DNA from: Rhodococcus sp040643435 | GTDB taxonomy: Bacteria > Actinomycetota > Actinomycetes > Mycobacteriales > Mycobacteriaceae | Direction: 5' to 3' | DNA: 64,000 nt | Assembly (NCBI RefSeq): GCF_040643435.1 | Contig: NZ_JBEYUH010000016.1 | Coordinates: 51,276-115,275, forward strand | Part shown: positions 27,205 through 34,842 of the stretch, piece by piece | Layout: each line of letters begins with the position of its first letter | How positions within the stretch are numbered: position 1 is the stretch's first letter | Position numbers and translations under genes: made by a program | The notes under the pieces: model-generated | The model's input: the letters and a program-made list of their open reading frames with translations, nothing else | Database searches by the model: none | What the model was told of the DNA's origin: nothing

Positions 27205-27220
27205 AGTGATTTCACTCACA
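27205..27220. promoter_or_regulatory. CRP/GlxR-like cAMP receptor site upstream of fas
   Basis: AGTGATTTCACTCACA matches TGTGA-N6-TCACA at nine of ten positions and is nearly the same as the site at 8261-8276. It lies about 180 bases before the fas start codon. It suggests cAMP-linked control of fatty acid synthesis, by motif only. Confidence 0.4.
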
Positions 27221-27473
27221 GAACTGCGCGAAAGTGACTGGGCGGTAACCTCGATCAGCCCTGGCTGCGCCGATGCGTGGACGTCCATGAACCCGAGGAA
27301 AACCTCACGTTTTTCGTTATCGAATCGTTACCTATTGACGTGAGGTGCGATCGCGTGCATTCGGCGGCCGCGCGGGGCCGGAGGATCGGGACAACCTCTC
27401 GCCCGAATCGAATGCGCATTCGACATGGGGGTAGGGAGGATTCCGGACGTTCGTGACGTATTGTGGCCGTGAC

Positions 27474-27561
27474 GCGCGAGTGGCGTAATTCGGCAGCCGC
27501 GCCAGGTTTAGGTCCTGGTGTCCTTACGGACGTGGGGGTTCGAGTCCCCCCTCGCGCACCA
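27474..27561 (+). tRNA. tRNA-Leu (anticodon TAG)
   Basis: Acceptor GCGCGAG pairs with CTCGCGC (27551-27557), followed by discriminator A and an encoded CCA. The anticodon stem CCAGG/CCTGG holds TTTAGGT (anticodon TAG). The long variable arm TGTCCTTACGGACG identifies a class II tRNA, and the T-arm has GGTTCGAGTCC. It marks the junction between the two blocks that are far apart in M. tuberculosis. Confidence 0.97.
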
Positions 27562-27630
27562 TCGTGACATCACCCACGGTGCACCGACCGTCTTGGCAGG
27601 TCGGTGCACCGCTCGGGTACCGTCGAGAGC

Positions 27631-28047
27631 GTGTCCGAGCATCGCCCTCCCCGCCGGCTGGCCCTGATCGTCCTGGTTCTGGTGGCCGCGACCGGATGCC
27701 TCGGCCTCGGCTACTGGCAATGGACGGCGTTCGAAGCAGTCGGCGGCACTTACCAGAACCTCGGCTACGCCCTCCAGTGGCCCGCCTTCGCCTTCTTCTG
27801 CGTCTACGCCTATCGGCGCTTCGTCCGCCTCGAAGCCGAGGAACAGGAAGCGGAGGGTACGAGCGCACGGCGCGCGTCCGAATCGGACGAGCCCACCGAG
27901 ATTCCCGAGGAACTTCTGCCCACCCGTCCCCGCACGCTCGGCGAAGCCCGGGCCGAGGAAGCAGGCGATCCCGAGGCGCAGCAGATCAACGAGTACAACG
28001 AATACCTCGCGCAACTCGCGCGCAGGTCCGATAGGAGCGCTCAGTGA
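27631..28047 (+). CDS. LprD-like membrane protein (Rv1343c-like)
   Basis: 138 aa membrane protein of unknown function. The first hydrophobic helix (about 11-27, ending AATGCLGLGYWQW) could be a lipoprotein signal, and a second helix at about 47-62 contains LQWPAFAFFCVYAYRRF. The C-terminal half is acidic and ends near YNEYLAQLA. GYALQWP and VYAYRRFVR match what I recall of M. tuberculosis Rv1343c (LprD). The GTG at 27631 has TACCGT seven bases upstream, suggesting leaderless transcription. Its stop overlaps the next gene by four bases (GTGA), so the two are translationally coupled. With two helices it may not be a true lipoprotein. Confidence 0.8.
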   Translation: MSEHRPPRRLALIVLVLVAATGCLGLGYWQWTAFEAVGGTYQNLGYALQWPAFAFFCVYAYRRFVRLEAEEQEAEGTSARRASESDEPTEIPEELLPTRPRTLGEARAEEAGDPEAQQINEYNEYLAQLARRSDRSAQ

Positions 28048-28421
28048 GCACGACCCCCGAGCAGGCGTCCGGCCAGGCCACCACTCCGCGCATCGTCAGT
28101 GATGCCGATCGGAAGAAGATCCGGTCGGCCCTGCTGCGCTACCGCGTGCTCGCGTACGCGACAGGTATCTGGCTGCTGATCCTCACCGGCGAGATGGTCG
28201 CCAAGTACATCATCGGCATCGAGAACGTGCCTGCCTGGATCGCGATCGTCCACGGATGGGTGTACGCGATCTACCTGGTGCTCACCTTCGATCTGTCGAT
28301 CAAGGTGCGCTGGCCCATCGCCCGGACGGTGTGGACGCTTCTCGCGGGCACCATTCCGTTCCTGTCGTTCTTCGTCGAACACAAGCGCACCCAGCAGGTC
28401 AAGGCAGACTTCGGCGTCTGA
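28044..28421 (+). CDS. DUF3817 membrane protein (Rv1342c-like)
   Basis: 125 aa integral membrane protein with three hydrophobic helices (about 34-52, 62-82, 90-108). KYIIGIENVPAWIAIVHGWVYAIYLV is split across helices one and two and, with the conserved HG, is typical of DUF3817. Function is unknown. It begins at a GTG overlapping the stop of the LprD-like gene and is followed directly by a strong terminator, so these two genes form one short operon. A second DUF3817 gene occurs at 54377-54736 in this window. Confidence 0.85.
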   Translation: MSTTPEQASGQATTPRIVSDADRKKIRSALLRYRVLAYATGIWLLILTGEMVAKYIIGIENVPAWIAIVHGWVYAIYLVLTFDLSIKVRWPIARTVWTLLAGTIPFLSFFVEHKRTQQVKADFGV

Positions 28422-28428
28422 ACCCCGA

Positions 28429-28472
28429 AGACGAATCGGGCGGATCCTCGGAAGGATCCGCCCGATTCGTCT
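28429..28472. terminator. Bidirectional terminator
   Basis: Perfect 20-base arms (AGACGAATCGGGCGGATCCT and its complement) around CGGA, lying between the stop of the DUF3817 gene (plus) and the stop of the response regulator gene (minus). It can end transcription from both sides. Confidence 0.88.
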
Positions 28473-28487
28473 GTGCTGCCTGTGAAC

Positions 28488-28928
28488 TCAGCGCCCCGGC
28501 AACCTCACCACCTGAACGAAGAACTCGTCGATCTGACGCACCGCACGGATGAACTGATCGAGGTCGACCGGCTTCGTCACATACGCATTGGCGTGCAACT
28601 TGTAGCTGCGCAGGATGTCCTCCTCCGCAGCCGAAGTGGTGAGGACCACCACGGGAATGTCGGTGAGCTCGTCGTCGGACTTCACCTGCTCGAGGACCTG
28701 TCGTCCGTCGTACTTGGGCAGATTCAGATCGAGCAGGATCAGGTCGGGCCGGGGGGCATCCTTGTGCTGCCCCCGCCTGTACAGAAAGTCGAGTGCTTCC
28801 TCGCCATCACGCACCACATGCAGGGTGTTGCCGATCTTGTTGTCCTCGAACGCTTCTCGCGTCATCAATTCGTCGCCGGGGTCGTCCTCCACGAGGAGTA
28901 CGTCGATCGGCCGCCCGGAAACGCTCAT
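28488..28928 (-). CDS. Single-domain response regulator, Rcp1-like
   Basis: 146 aa protein consisting only of a receiver domain. Acidic pair EDD near 14-16, the phospho-acceptor Asp in LILLDLNLP, the switch Thr in VVVLTTS, and Lys in YVTKPVDLDQF are all present. LVEDDPGDELMTREAF and DFLYRRG place it with Rcp1-like regulators that pair with phytochrome-type kinases. It has no output domain, so it likely passes phosphate on or acts by binding. Its ATG overlaps the stop of the kinase gene by four bases (ATGA), so the two are coupled. Last gene of the phosphatase-kinase-regulator operon. Confidence 0.9.
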   Translation of the reverse strand: MSVSGRPIDVLLVEDDPGDELMTREAFEDNKIGNTLHVVRDGEEALDFLYRRGQHKDAPRPDLILLDLNLPKYDGRQVLEQVKSDDELTDIPVVVLTTSAAEEDILRSYKLHANAYVTKPVDLDQFIRAVRQIDEFFVQVVRLPGR

Positions 28929-30550
28929 GCAAATGCCCCTTTCAGAGCGACTTCGGTGGCAGACATGTCGTCGCCTGCCTTCGGAATCGTAAAACAGAAC
29001 CGGCTGCCCTCTGTGTACTCGAGGTCGAGCCAGATCTCCCCACCGTGATACTCGACGATCTTTCGGCAGATCGCCAGACCGATGCCGGTACCGGTATAGA
29101 CGTCCCGCCCGTGCAGGCGCTGGAAGATCACGAACACCTTGTCCGCGAACTCCTCGGCGATACCGATACCGTTGTCCTGCACGGAGAACAGCCAGGACGA
29201 ATCCTCCCCTTCACCGAATTCCTCGCACTCGACGCGGATCTCCACATCCCGATCCTCGCGCCGGAACTTGATCGCGTTCCCGATCAGGTTCTGCCACAGC
29301 ATGATCATCAACGTGGGATCTCCCACGATCGTCGGCAGAGAATCGGGACGAACGATCTTCGCGCCGGAATCCTCCACGGCATGAGAGATGTTCGTCAGCG
29401 CCGCGTCGAGCGTCACGTCGAGATCGGTGCGGACGTGCGCATCGCTGACGCGTCCGACCCGCGAGAACGTAAGCAGGTCGTTGATGAGCACCTGCATGCG
29501 TTTCGCGCCGTCCACCGCGAAGGCGATGTACTGGGTGCCACGCTCGTCCAGCTTGTCGCCGTAGCGCTTTTCGAGAAGCTGGCAGAAGGAGGCCACCTTT
29601 CGGAGCGGCTCCTGCAAGTCGTGGGATGCAACATAGGCGAACTGCTCGAGTTCGGAATTCGAGCGTCGCAGCTCCGTCGCCTGGCTCTCCAGCTGCTCTT
29701 CACGATCGTGTGCGACCTGTAGTTCGCGCACGATTCGTGCCCGCATGTCCTCGACATCCTGCGCGAGGGCACGAATGTCCGCAGGGCCCTGCGGTTCGAT
29801 CTCACGCTCGAAATTCTCGCCGGCGACGACATTGCGCGACGCCTGCCGCAGACGCTGGAGCGGCCGCACGACGATCAGCTGAAGCAGAGCAGCCAGGCCC
29901 ACGGACGTGAGAAGGAAGACCACCACCATGCCGGCGAAGATCCGATCGCGGGCGATCCTGGTGTCCTCGAGGATTGCGACGCCGGCTTCCCTGGCCTGCG
30001 CGAGATTGGCATTCTGAATCGCGAACGCGTCGCGGAGCCGATCGAAGGCCACACGGCCCGATTGGACCGCGGTCGGGTCCACGAACTGAGGCTGTCCCGG
30101 AGTCACAGCACCGACGAGCGGCTCGGCGTACACCCGTCGCCATTCCCCCGCATGCTCTTCGATCGACTCGAGATCGGCAAGCAACTGCTCGTCGTCCCCG
30201 ATCAACGCCCGCAGCTCCGCAGCGGCCGCGGCTTCGTCCTGCCGCCCCTGCTGGTACGGGCCGAGGAATTCCGGGTCCGCAGCCAGGATGTATCCCCGTG
30301 CGCCGGTCTCCTGGTTCAGGAGCGCACCCTGGAGCCGGTAGGCCTCCGCCCTCGCGGGCTGGATGCGGTCGCGCACGTAGTTGGAGACCTCGGTGGTTTC
30401 GCGCAGATAGTGGCTGCCGACGACCGTGCCGAGCACCACCAGCAACCCCATCACGCTCAGTACGGCCAGGAACCACCCTTGGACGGTCATGCCCCGAGTC
30501 GACGAGCCGCGCGCGTCGCTCGTATCCGCCGTTGCGTCGCTCTTCGTCAT
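28925..30550 (-). CDS. CHASE3 sensor histidine kinase
   Basis: 541 aa membrane sensor kinase. Transmembrane helix one is at about 22-42, then an extracytoplasmic CHASE3 domain (about 45-185, with NQETGARGYILA), helix two at about 205-225, HAMP (225-280), a HisKA dimerisation helix with the phosphorylated His in YVASHDLQEPLRKV, and an HATPase domain with N box NLIGNAIKFRR, DNGIGI and GTGIGLAICRKIVEYHGG. HDLQEPL is the bacteriophytochrome-type H box. The ATG at 30550 lies ten bases after the phosphatase stop codon; the frame upstream overlaps that gene. Signal sensed is unknown. Likely partners are the downstream receiver protein and the REC domain of the phosphatase. Confidence 0.9.
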   Translation of the reverse strand: MTKSDATADTSDARGSSTRGMTVQGWFLAVLSVMGLLVVLGTVVGSHYLRETTEVSNYVRDRIQPARAEAYRLQGALLNQETGARGYILAADPEFLGPYQQGRQDEAAAAAELRALIGDDEQLLADLESIEEHAGEWRRVYAEPLVGAVTPGQPQFVDPTAVQSGRVAFDRLRDAFAIQNANLAQAREAGVAILEDTRIARDRIFAGMVVVFLLTSVGLAALLQLIVVRPLQRLRQASRNVVAGENFEREIEPQGPADIRALAQDVEDMRARIVRELQVAHDREEQLESQATELRRSNSELEQFAYVASHDLQEPLRKVASFCQLLEKRYGDKLDERGTQYIAFAVDGAKRMQVLINDLLTFSRVGRVSDAHVRTDLDVTLDAALTNISHAVEDSGAKIVRPDSLPTIVGDPTLMIMLWQNLIGNAIKFRREDRDVEIRVECEEFGEGEDSSWLFSVQDNGIGIAEEFADKVFVIFQRLHGRDVYTGTGIGLAICRKIVEYHGGEIWLDLEYTEGSRFCFTIPKAGDDMSATEVALKGAFA

Positions 30551-30560
30551 GCGGTGGTGA

Positions 30561-31751
30561 TCACTTCCTGTTCCATTGCACGTGGACGACTGCCACGTCG
30601 TCGGACAACCCGCCCCTACTGTCCGCGAGCTTCTCGGCACCGTCGATGAGCGCATCGACGAAAGCTGCGGCCGACAGCTCCGCGTGTTCGCGCGCGAGTT
30701 CGAGGAGTCCGTCTTCGCCGAGCCGTTCGGGTCCCGGACCGCAATGGCCTTCGAAAAGGCCGTCGGTGAAGAGCACGACCGCGCCGCCTTCGGGCAGTTC
30801 GACTTCGTGAACGGGCCAGGTGGCCGATCCCGGCACGAGACCGAGGGCGGGGCCGCCGGGGGCTTCGACCCATTCGACGCTACCGGCGTGGCGGAGCAGC
30901 AGGCCGGGATGTCCGGCCCTCATGACCTCCACGGCACGCCGGTGGGGAGGCATGGTCAGGTTGGTCACGGATGCAAAGAACCTGTTCTCGGTTCGCTCGG
31001 CGACGAGCAGTTCTTCGAGTCGTTGCAGGCGCCTCGGACCGGTCACCCCGGTGAGCACGAGCGTGCGCCACGCGATGCGCAGGCCCACCCCGAGCGCCGC
31101 TTCGTCAGGGCCGTGGCCGGAAACGTCGCCGATGAGGACGTTCACCGTGCCGTCCTCGGTCTGCACCACATCGTAGAAGTCGCCGCCGAGCAGCGCGGAC
31201 GACCGCCCCGGTCGGTACCGGGTGACGACGTCGAAGTCCTGCCCCTTGTGCAGCAAGGGCGACGGAAGCAGTCCACGCTCGAGACGAGCATTCTCCTGCG
31301 CGTGAAGCCGGCTCGCCTGGAGTTCCGCGGCGGCGATCTCGGCATGCTTTCGCTGGATGGCATAGCGGACGGCACGACCGAACAGGTCCGGTTCGACGCG
31401 TCCCTTGACCAGATAGTCCTGCGCCCCGACCGACAGGGCAGCAAGACCGGTCTGCTCCTCGGCGAGACCGGTGAGGACGACGATGGGTACCGAGTCGGTG
31501 ACTTCCTGGATACGGGCGACCGCCTCGAGGCCGCTCGCATCGGGCAGATGGAGATCCAGAAGCACGCAATCGGGAGCCGATGTGGCCAATTCGCCGAGCG
31601 CGTGCGTGAGTGTCTGCACCCACACGACCTTCATCTCGGGTGCGCTGTCGACGACGAGTTCCTCGACGATCAGCGCGTCACCGGGGTCGTCCTCGATGAG
31701 GAGCAACGATGGCGGCTCGGCCGACTCGGCCTGTACCCGGTGCACGTCCAC
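30561..31751 (-). CDS. REC-SpoIIE (RsbU-type PP2C) phosphatase
   Basis: 396 aa cytosolic protein. An N-terminal receiver domain (IEDDPGDA, CVLLDLHLPD, YLVKGRVEPDLF) is followed by a short helical linker (about 135-165) and a SpoIIE/PP2C phosphatase domain with metal-binding GGDFYDVV, GDVSGHGPDEAA, LFTDGLFEG and SDDVAVV. In known partner-switching systems such phosphatases dephosphorylate a STAS anti-anti-sigma factor; one is encoded divergently next door. Start is uncertain: GTG at 31751 has AAGGG eight bases upstream, while TTG at 31778 is the outermost possibility. First gene of the operon that continues with the histidine kinase and receiver protein. Confidence 0.88.
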   Translation of the reverse strand: MDVHRVQAESAEPPSLLLIEDDPGDALIVEELVVDSAPEMKVVWVQTLTHALGELATSAPDCVLLDLHLPDASGLEAVARIQEVTDSVPIVVLTGLAEEQTGLAALSVGAQDYLVKGRVEPDLFGRAVRYAIQRKHAEIAAAELQASRLHAQENARLERGLLPSPLLHKGQDFDVVTRYRPGRSSALLGGDFYDVVQTEDGTVNVLIGDVSGHGPDEAALGVGLRIAWRTLVLTGVTGPRRLQRLEELLVAERTENRFFASVTNLTMPPHRRAVEVMRAGHPGLLLRHAGSVEWVEAPGGPALGLVPGSATWPVHEVELPEGGAVVLFTDGLFEGHCGPGPERLGEDGLLELAREHAELSAAAFVDALIDGAEKLADSRGGLSDDVAVVHVQWNRK

Positions 31752-31878
31752 TCGGTCTGCCCTTCCATCCTGGTCCAAGAAACTCTACAGAGCGCGCACC
31801 ACCACGGTCGCGCGGGTCACTGCGACGACGGAGAGACCGATATGTGCATCTTTCGGCACGATCTTGCATGATGACAAG

Positions 31879-32265
31879 GTGAACGATCCACTGACCGCGC
31901 ATCCACATATGACCCTGTCGACGGCACGTCAAGGCTCCGTAGCGGTGCTGTCCGTGAACGGTGAAGTCGACATGACGAGCGCTCCGCTGCTCGAGAAGGA
32001 AGCCCTCGGGCTCCTCGACACCGACGTCACCGGGATGGTCATCGACCTCAGCGGTGTTGATTTTCTCGCCTCGATGGGTATCGCTCTGTTGGTCGAGTTG
32101 TCCAAGCGTGCTGCCGGCTCCGTCGGTTTCGCCGTCGTCGCACACGGAAGTGCAACGGCCCGCCCGCTCGAACTACTCGGCCTCGGAGAGGTTCTGGCGA
32201 TCCATCCGAAACTCGACGACGCGCTCGTCGGTCTCGGCGGCGCGCCTGAGGGCGTCTCCGAATAG
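31879..32265 (+). CDS. STAS anti-sigma factor antagonist (RsbV/SpoIIAA-like)
   Basis: 128 aa STAS-domain protein. GEVDMTSAPLLEKE, then VIDLSGVDFLASMGIALLVEL with Ser in LASMG as the likely regulatory phosphorylation site, follow the SpoIIAA/RsbV pattern. Its usual job is to bind the kinase/anti-sigma partner when unphosphorylated and so free a sigma factor. The HATPase protein follows 28 bases downstream and the SpoIIE phosphatase is divergent, so all partners except the sigma factor are here. GTG at 31879 has CATGAT six bases upstream (possible leaderless); ATG at 31909 (118 aa) is an alternative. Confidence 0.88.
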   Translation: MNDPLTAHPHMTLSTARQGSVAVLSVNGEVDMTSAPLLEKEALGLLDTDVTGMVIDLSGVDFLASMGIALLVELSKRAAGSVGFAVVAHGSATARPLELLGLGEVLAIHPKLDDALVGLGGAPEGVSE

Positions 32266-32293
32266 GCCGCCGTATCCGACGAACCGAGGAGCC

Positions 32294-32776
32294 ATGTCGT
32301 CTGCGCCTGAGGAGTCAGCAGCGTACTTCCCCGACGGGATCCGATCGTCGGGTGTTCGAGCCGACCCGACCGAGATTGCAGGCCTGCGGGTTGTCATGAG
32401 GCGATGGCTGGCGAAGCTTCCCCTGAGCGAGGACCGGCGGCAGGACATCCTGCTCGCGAGTTACGAAGCGCTCGCCAATGCTGTCGAGCATGCATACGCG
32501 CCCGGAGATACGCATGGGACGCTCGACTTCGAGGCGATATTCCAGCCTCACGAGAGTGAGGTGCTCGTGCGCGTCACCGATCACGGGGCGTGGCACGAGG
32601 CGGTGAAGAGCGACGCCCGGCGTTCACGCGGTCACGGGCTGACGTTGATTCGCAATCTGGCCAGCGACGTCCACGTCTCGGCCGGTCCCACGGGGACCGT
32701 CATCGAGATGCGGTGGGTGCTCGACGAGATGGACAAGACCGAAGACGGCGAACTGTCGTCGCACGACGCGAGCTGA
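32294..32776 (+). CDS. Anti-sigma factor/serine kinase-like HATPase (RsbW-like)
   Basis: 160 aa protein with a GHKL ATPase fold of the HATPase_c_2 type. The N box is YEALANAVEHAY, followed by VRVTDHGAW and the glycine-rich GHGLTLIRNLAS. This is the fold of RsbW/SpoIIAB anti-sigma kinases, which phosphorylate the STAS protein and hold the sigma factor. The usual DxGxG is altered to DHGAW here, so kinase activity should be tested. ATG at 32294 with a strong CGAGGAG Shine-Dalgarno. It forms an operon with the STAS gene and ends before a very long palindromic terminator. No sigma factor gene is nearby. Confidence 0.86.
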   Translation: MSSAPEESAAYFPDGIRSSGVRADPTEIAGLRVVMRRWLAKLPLSEDRRQDILLASYEALANAVEHAYAPGDTHGTLDFEAIFQPHESEVLVRVTDHGAWHEAVKSDARRSRGHGLTLIRNLASDVHVSAGPTGTVIEMRWVLDEMDKTEDGELSSHDAS

Positions 32777-32809
32777 TCTGCGCGGTAGGCGCGTGTCGCC
32801 GTTCCCTGA

Positions 32810-32865
32810 GTGACGAAACGGCTGTGGGAGGAGCATCGATGCTCCTCCCACAGCCGTTTCGTCAC
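32810..32865. terminator. 56-bp perfect palindrome, bidirectional terminator
   Basis: Fifty-six bases form a perfect palindrome with no mismatch and no spacer, centred on ATCGAT; arms begin GTGACGAAACGGCTGTGGG. It lies between the anti-sigma-like gene (plus, ends 32776) and the DUF2236 gene (minus, stop codon 32862-32864 lies inside the right arm). The obvious role is two-way termination. Perfect symmetry of this length is unusual. Confidence 0.75.
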
Positions 32866-34103
32866 ACCTCGAGCGCGCCGACCCCTGGTCTCACGCTGCC
32901 GAACCGAAGTGCCAGTTCGCGTCGTGCCGCACGGTCGCCGAGATGCTCGAGCAGCCGGCGTCCGGGAGCAGATCTGTTCACAACCTTCGACTTGACGACG
33001 TTCTTCGTGATCACCGGGACGACCGCCCAGGGCAGAGTCACCGGCAGTCCGAGATCGTGAAGCCCCTGTTCACCGAGAAAGAAGCGCAGCATGCTCAGCA
33101 ACCGGCGTCGCTCGTAAGCACCTCGAAGCCGGGCAAGCCGTCCGTAATCGAGGGTGCGTTGTCCGTCCACGAGTGCACGGGACAACGCCGCACCCGCGGG
33201 CGTGACATCGTCCTGGACGAGCACCACGTGATAGTTGAAGCGGTGTTGTTCGCGCTCGGAATCGAACAGCCATTCCTCGTCCACGCCCATGAGCCAGCCG
33301 ACGTACTTCCACAGATGCATCACGGCGCGTGCTTCGTCGCGGCTCACGACGTAGCCGAGGGCACGAACACCGAGGAGCAGCGTGCCGTTGAACAAGCCCA
33401 GGGTGGCAGCCTGATCGGTCTGGTTGATCGGCAGACCCCAGCGCTCGACGTCCCACCGGCCGTTGTTCTCGAATCGGTGGTTGACGAGCGCGTGCATCGC
33501 GCGCACGTGCACGGTGAGTTTGAATCCGTCCCCGTTCCGGCGCATACCACCCGGCTCGCCGACAGCGGTGCCCCACTTCTGGGTCTCTCCGAGCCTGCGC
33601 ATCGCGGTGGTCCCGGTAAGACCGCCGGTCTCGACGAGCAGGTCGGGTGGGCCACCGAACCGATAGCCGCCTATGAGCGACAACTGGAGCAGCACGTCGT
33701 TCCGGGTACGGCCCATGCGCCGGAACGCGCGAGCGCCCTTCTCCAAGAGATCCCAATCCACCCAGTCGGGGACGGTCTCGACGACGGCGAAGTACTCGCG
33801 CAGTGCGTCCGGCGCCTCGGCTACCGAGTCGATGCCGTGTTCGAGCGCCCGATGGAACTGTTTCATGGTGACGCGTTCCGGATCGTCACGATCACGACGC
33901 ATGGCGCGTACCAGCGCGGCCCCCACTTCGTCGCGGGCGAACATCCTGCGGCCGATGCGGTCCAGCAGTTCCTGATCCACTTCGTGGATCCGGGCGAACC
34001 GCTTCAGCGGTTTCCCGATGCGCTCGTTACGAGGCCGATTGCCCTCGTACCGAGTGGGATACGGGCGTGTGCTCTCACCCCGTACCAACTCCTGTGTCAC
34101 CAT
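32862..34103 (-). CDS. MpaB/latex-clearing-protein superfamily (DUF2236) protein
   Basis: 413 aa protein of the oxygenase MpaB family (DUF2236), which includes the b-type heme latex clearing protein Lcp that cleaves poly(cis-1,4-isoprene). The WGLPINQTDQAATLGLFN segment and RALGYVVSRDEARAVMHLWKYVGWLMGV resemble the conserved Lcp/MpaB core, and the His in MHLWKYVG is where Lcp has its heme ligand. Unlike Lcp, no Tat signal is visible, so it should be intracellular. Substrate unknown; rubber cleavage is not implied. ATG at 34103 (next codon GTG). Divergent from a TetR gene 56 bases away, as lcp is from its TetR regulator in some actinomycetes. Confidence 0.78.
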   Translation of the reverse strand: MVTQELVRGESTRPYPTRYEGNRPRNERIGKPLKRFARIHEVDQELLDRIGRRMFARDEVGAALVRAMRRDRDDPERVTMKQFHRALEHGIDSVAEAPDALREYFAVVETVPDWVDWDLLEKGARAFRRMGRTRNDVLLQLSLIGGYRFGGPPDLLVETGGLTGTTAMRRLGETQKWGTAVGEPGGMRRNGDGFKLTVHVRAMHALVNHRFENNGRWDVERWGLPINQTDQAATLGLFNGTLLLGVRALGYVVSRDEARAVMHLWKYVGWLMGVDEEWLFDSEREQHRFNYHVVLVQDDVTPAGAALSRALVDGQRTLDYGRLARLRGAYERRRLLSMLRFFLGEQGLHDLGLPVTLPWAVVPVITKNVVKSKVVNRSAPGRRLLEHLGDRAARRELALRFGSVRPGVGALEV

Positions 34104-34159
34104 GCAGCGATGCTGACACGAGCGGTAACTCGCGTTCAATTCGCGTTTCCGGTGGGGCG

Positions 34160-34783
34160 ATGAGCACGAACGAGCGCCTGCGGCGGCGCATTCCACAGCA
34201 GGACCGGTCCCGTGCGATGGTCGAGCGCATCATCGCAGCAGGCCACACGGTTCTCCTGGAGAACGGCTACGAGGGTGCATCGACGAACCGGATCGCACGA
34301 ACTGCAGGCATCAGCCCGGGCTCCGTGTACCAGTACTTCCCCGACAAGGACGCCATCGTGGCGGAAGTCGTGGACCGCTGGACCGATGCGCTGCATGCTC
34401 GCATTTCGTGCGTGTTCGCGGAGGCCTTGGACGGACCTGCAGACCAGCTGTCCGTCCGCGTCGTCATGGGCGAGCTCCTCGACGCACTCGGCGAGAATCC
34501 GCGCCTGCTGCGGGTGCTCATCGAGGAACTGCCGCGCTCACCCGACAGCCGTCTCGCTGCCTTCGAACGCCGGATGGACGACCTGCTCACCGTGTGGCTG
34601 CGTTTCCATCTGCGCGGACATGATGCGCCTCCTGTGGGCGCGATCGCGTGGATGCTCGTGCGTACGGTCGAGAATGTCGCCATCTCCTACGTTCTGGATC
34701 GACCTCCCGTCGAGCGGGACATCGTGGCAGACGAACTCACCGCCATGGTGACTGCCTATCTGAGAGACATCAGCCTGCCCTGA
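34160..34783 (+). CDS. TetR family regulator of the DUF2236 gene
   Basis: 207 aa regulator. Helix-turn-helix at about 28-68 with the recognition segment ISPGSVYQYFPDKDAIV, and a C-terminal ligand domain (TetR_C type with LRVLIEELPRS). ATG at 34160 with GGTGGGG Shine-Dalgarno. The 56-base gap to the divergent DUF2236 gene contains TCGCGTT in direct repeat (within 34132-34148), a candidate site. Likely represses the neighbouring oxygenase-type gene and itself. Ligand unknown. Confidence 0.85.
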   Translation: MSTNERLRRRIPQQDRSRAMVERIIAAGHTVLLENGYEGASTNRIARTAGISPGSVYQYFPDKDAIVAEVVDRWTDALHARISCVFAEALDGPADQLSVRVVMGELLDALGENPRLLRVLIEELPRSPDSRLAAFERRMDDLLTVWLRFHLRGHDAPPVGAIAWMLVRTVENVAISYVLDRPPVERDIVADELTAMVTAYLRDISLP

Positions 34784-34842
34784 CAGGTCGACGCAGGTGT
34801 TCATCGCTATCGTGACGGGAATCCTGCGACTCGGACAGGGAA

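Larger units (their letters stand above)
27030..27473. other. fas 5' regulatory region (no gene)
   Basis: About 440 bases without a credible gene, between fas (minus strand) and tRNA-Leu. It is notably more A+T rich than its surroundings. It contains the palindrome at 27150-27167, a CRP-like site at 27205-27220, and nine-base arms ACCTCACGT (27302-27310) and ACGTGAGGT (27338-27346) separated by 27 bases. Several operators for the fas promoter are the likely content. The tRNA-Leu promoter must lie at its right end; TATTGT at 27459-27464 is a weak candidate -10. Confidence 0.6.

Noticed and set aside
27302..27346. Separated inverted repeat as a rho-independent terminator
   Set aside because: A 27-base loop and no T tract make termination unlikely; kept as a possible regulatory element in the fas upstream region.
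32810..32865. Mobile element end or attachment site
   Set aside because: No transposase, target duplication or second copy was seen in the window; position between convergent stops fits a terminator better.
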